From Hyphomicrobiales bacterium (GTDB taxonomy: Bacteria; Pseudomonadota; Alphaproteobacteria; Rhizobiales; Rhizobiaceae), in assembly GCA_900472605.1 (NCBI GenBank), contig UCJD01000013.1, positions 163,703-227,702 of the forward strand: a DNA stretch of 64,000 nt. The letters run 5' to 3'. Positions within the stretch are counted from its first letter, which is position 1. Each line of letters starts with the position of its first letter. The notes under the pieces are model-generated. The model did not search any database. It was not told the DNA's origin and was given only the letters and a program-made list of their open reading frames with translations. Positions 63,864 to 64,000 of the stretch are shown one piece after another. A program made the translations under genes and the position numbers.

Positions 63864-64000
63864 ATGCTTGTTATCGCCGGCCTCGGCAATCCCGGCAGAC
63901 AATATGCCGGCAACCGCCACAACATCGGCTTCATGGCCGTTGACGCCATCCACCGCCGCCACAGCTTTTCGCCCTGGTCGAAGAAGTTCAAGGCTGAAAT
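63864..64000 (+). CDS. pth: Peptidyl-tRNA hydrolase, cut by the window end
   Basis: The first 45 codons are visible: [20 protein letters not shown], then [21 protein letters not shown] and the catalytic-region residues Asn and His in RHNIGF are standard for Pth, which cleaves peptidyl-tRNAs that drop off ribosomes. AGGA lies upstream of ATG 63864. It is expected next to rplY; here rplY and pth are separated by a GGDEF-EAL gene and a binding-protein gene. The 124 bp before it show no further gene. Confidence 0.93.
   Translation, partial: MLVIAGLGNPGRQYAGNRHNIGFMAVDAIHRRHSFSPWSKKFKAE

Overview
This window comes from an alphaproteobacterium of the order Hyphomicrobiales (Rhizobiales), most likely the Rhizobiaceae (Rhizobium, Agrobacterium, Ensifer or Shinella type). 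The basis is high GC content; the blocks greA-lpsB / lrp / trxB-lsrB followed by two tandem AbcR-type small RNAs and prs / rplY / pth; a BA14K-family protein; and an SOS box of the alphaproteobacterial direct-repeat type (GTTC-N7-GTTC). I cannot name the species. The region is chromosomal and mostly housekeeping. I found no tRNA, rRNA, insertion sequence, phage, integron or CRISPR array.

Layout. Positions 1-10.9 kb: a truncated GatB/YqeY-type gene, carA, an O-acyltransferase, a GFA-type zinc protein, two drug-efflux genes (MATE and TetA-like MFS), a LysR regulator, a zinc metallopeptidase, a PAP2 phosphatase and a zinc alcohol dehydrogenase. 11-19.8 kb: carB with a strong terminator, a DUF2235 hydrolase, a VOC protein, an operon of a radical SAM/HhH protein plus a DUF4130-UdgX fusion with a LexA box in its promoter, then greA with a structured leader. 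19.8-24 kb: lpsB, lrp, trxB, lsrB (vtlR) and abcR1/abcR2, whose promoters carry matching dyads centred near -55. 24-34 kb: an ArsR-MFS-ene reductase operon, a phosphotransferase gene whose end overlaps a convergent epimerase gene, a LysR regulator, a calcium/proton antiporter, a diguanylate cyclase and an aspartate aminotransferase. 34-42.3 kb: a Gram-negative sortase with its own VIT/vWA substrate, a PQQ-type sugar dehydrogenase, an EamA exporter, cspA with a long, apparently switchable leader and a 13-codon upstream ORF, and small exported proteins. 42.3-53.4 kb: a MarR / OmpR-type regulator / histidine kinase trio, the ubiK-ybjN-proC-csaA strand, and lgt, a MidA-type methyltransferase, pgeF, an M24 protein and a lipoprotein. 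53.4-64 kb: prs, a double-Kazal lipoprotein, a periplasmic protein of unknown function, two GGDEF-EAL proteins, rplY, a periplasmic binding protein and the start of pth.

How the parts connect. carA and carB encode the two subunits of carbamoyl-phosphate synthetase but lie about 9 kb apart. LsrB is expected to activate the adjacent AbcR RNAs, which repress transporter mRNAs. The radical SAM/UdgX pair looks like a DNA-damage-induced repair unit. Three cyclic-di-GMP proteins occur in one window, one of them beside a periplasmic binding protein that could feed it a signal.

The most interesting points are the LexA-controlled UdgX/radical SAM operon with an apparently near-leaderless start, the twin LysR-type dyads at abcR1/abcR2, the cspA leader, the terminator-like hairpin in the greA leader and the sortase/substrate pair. 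Function names rest on reading translated sequences and motifs by eye; nothing was searched against a database.
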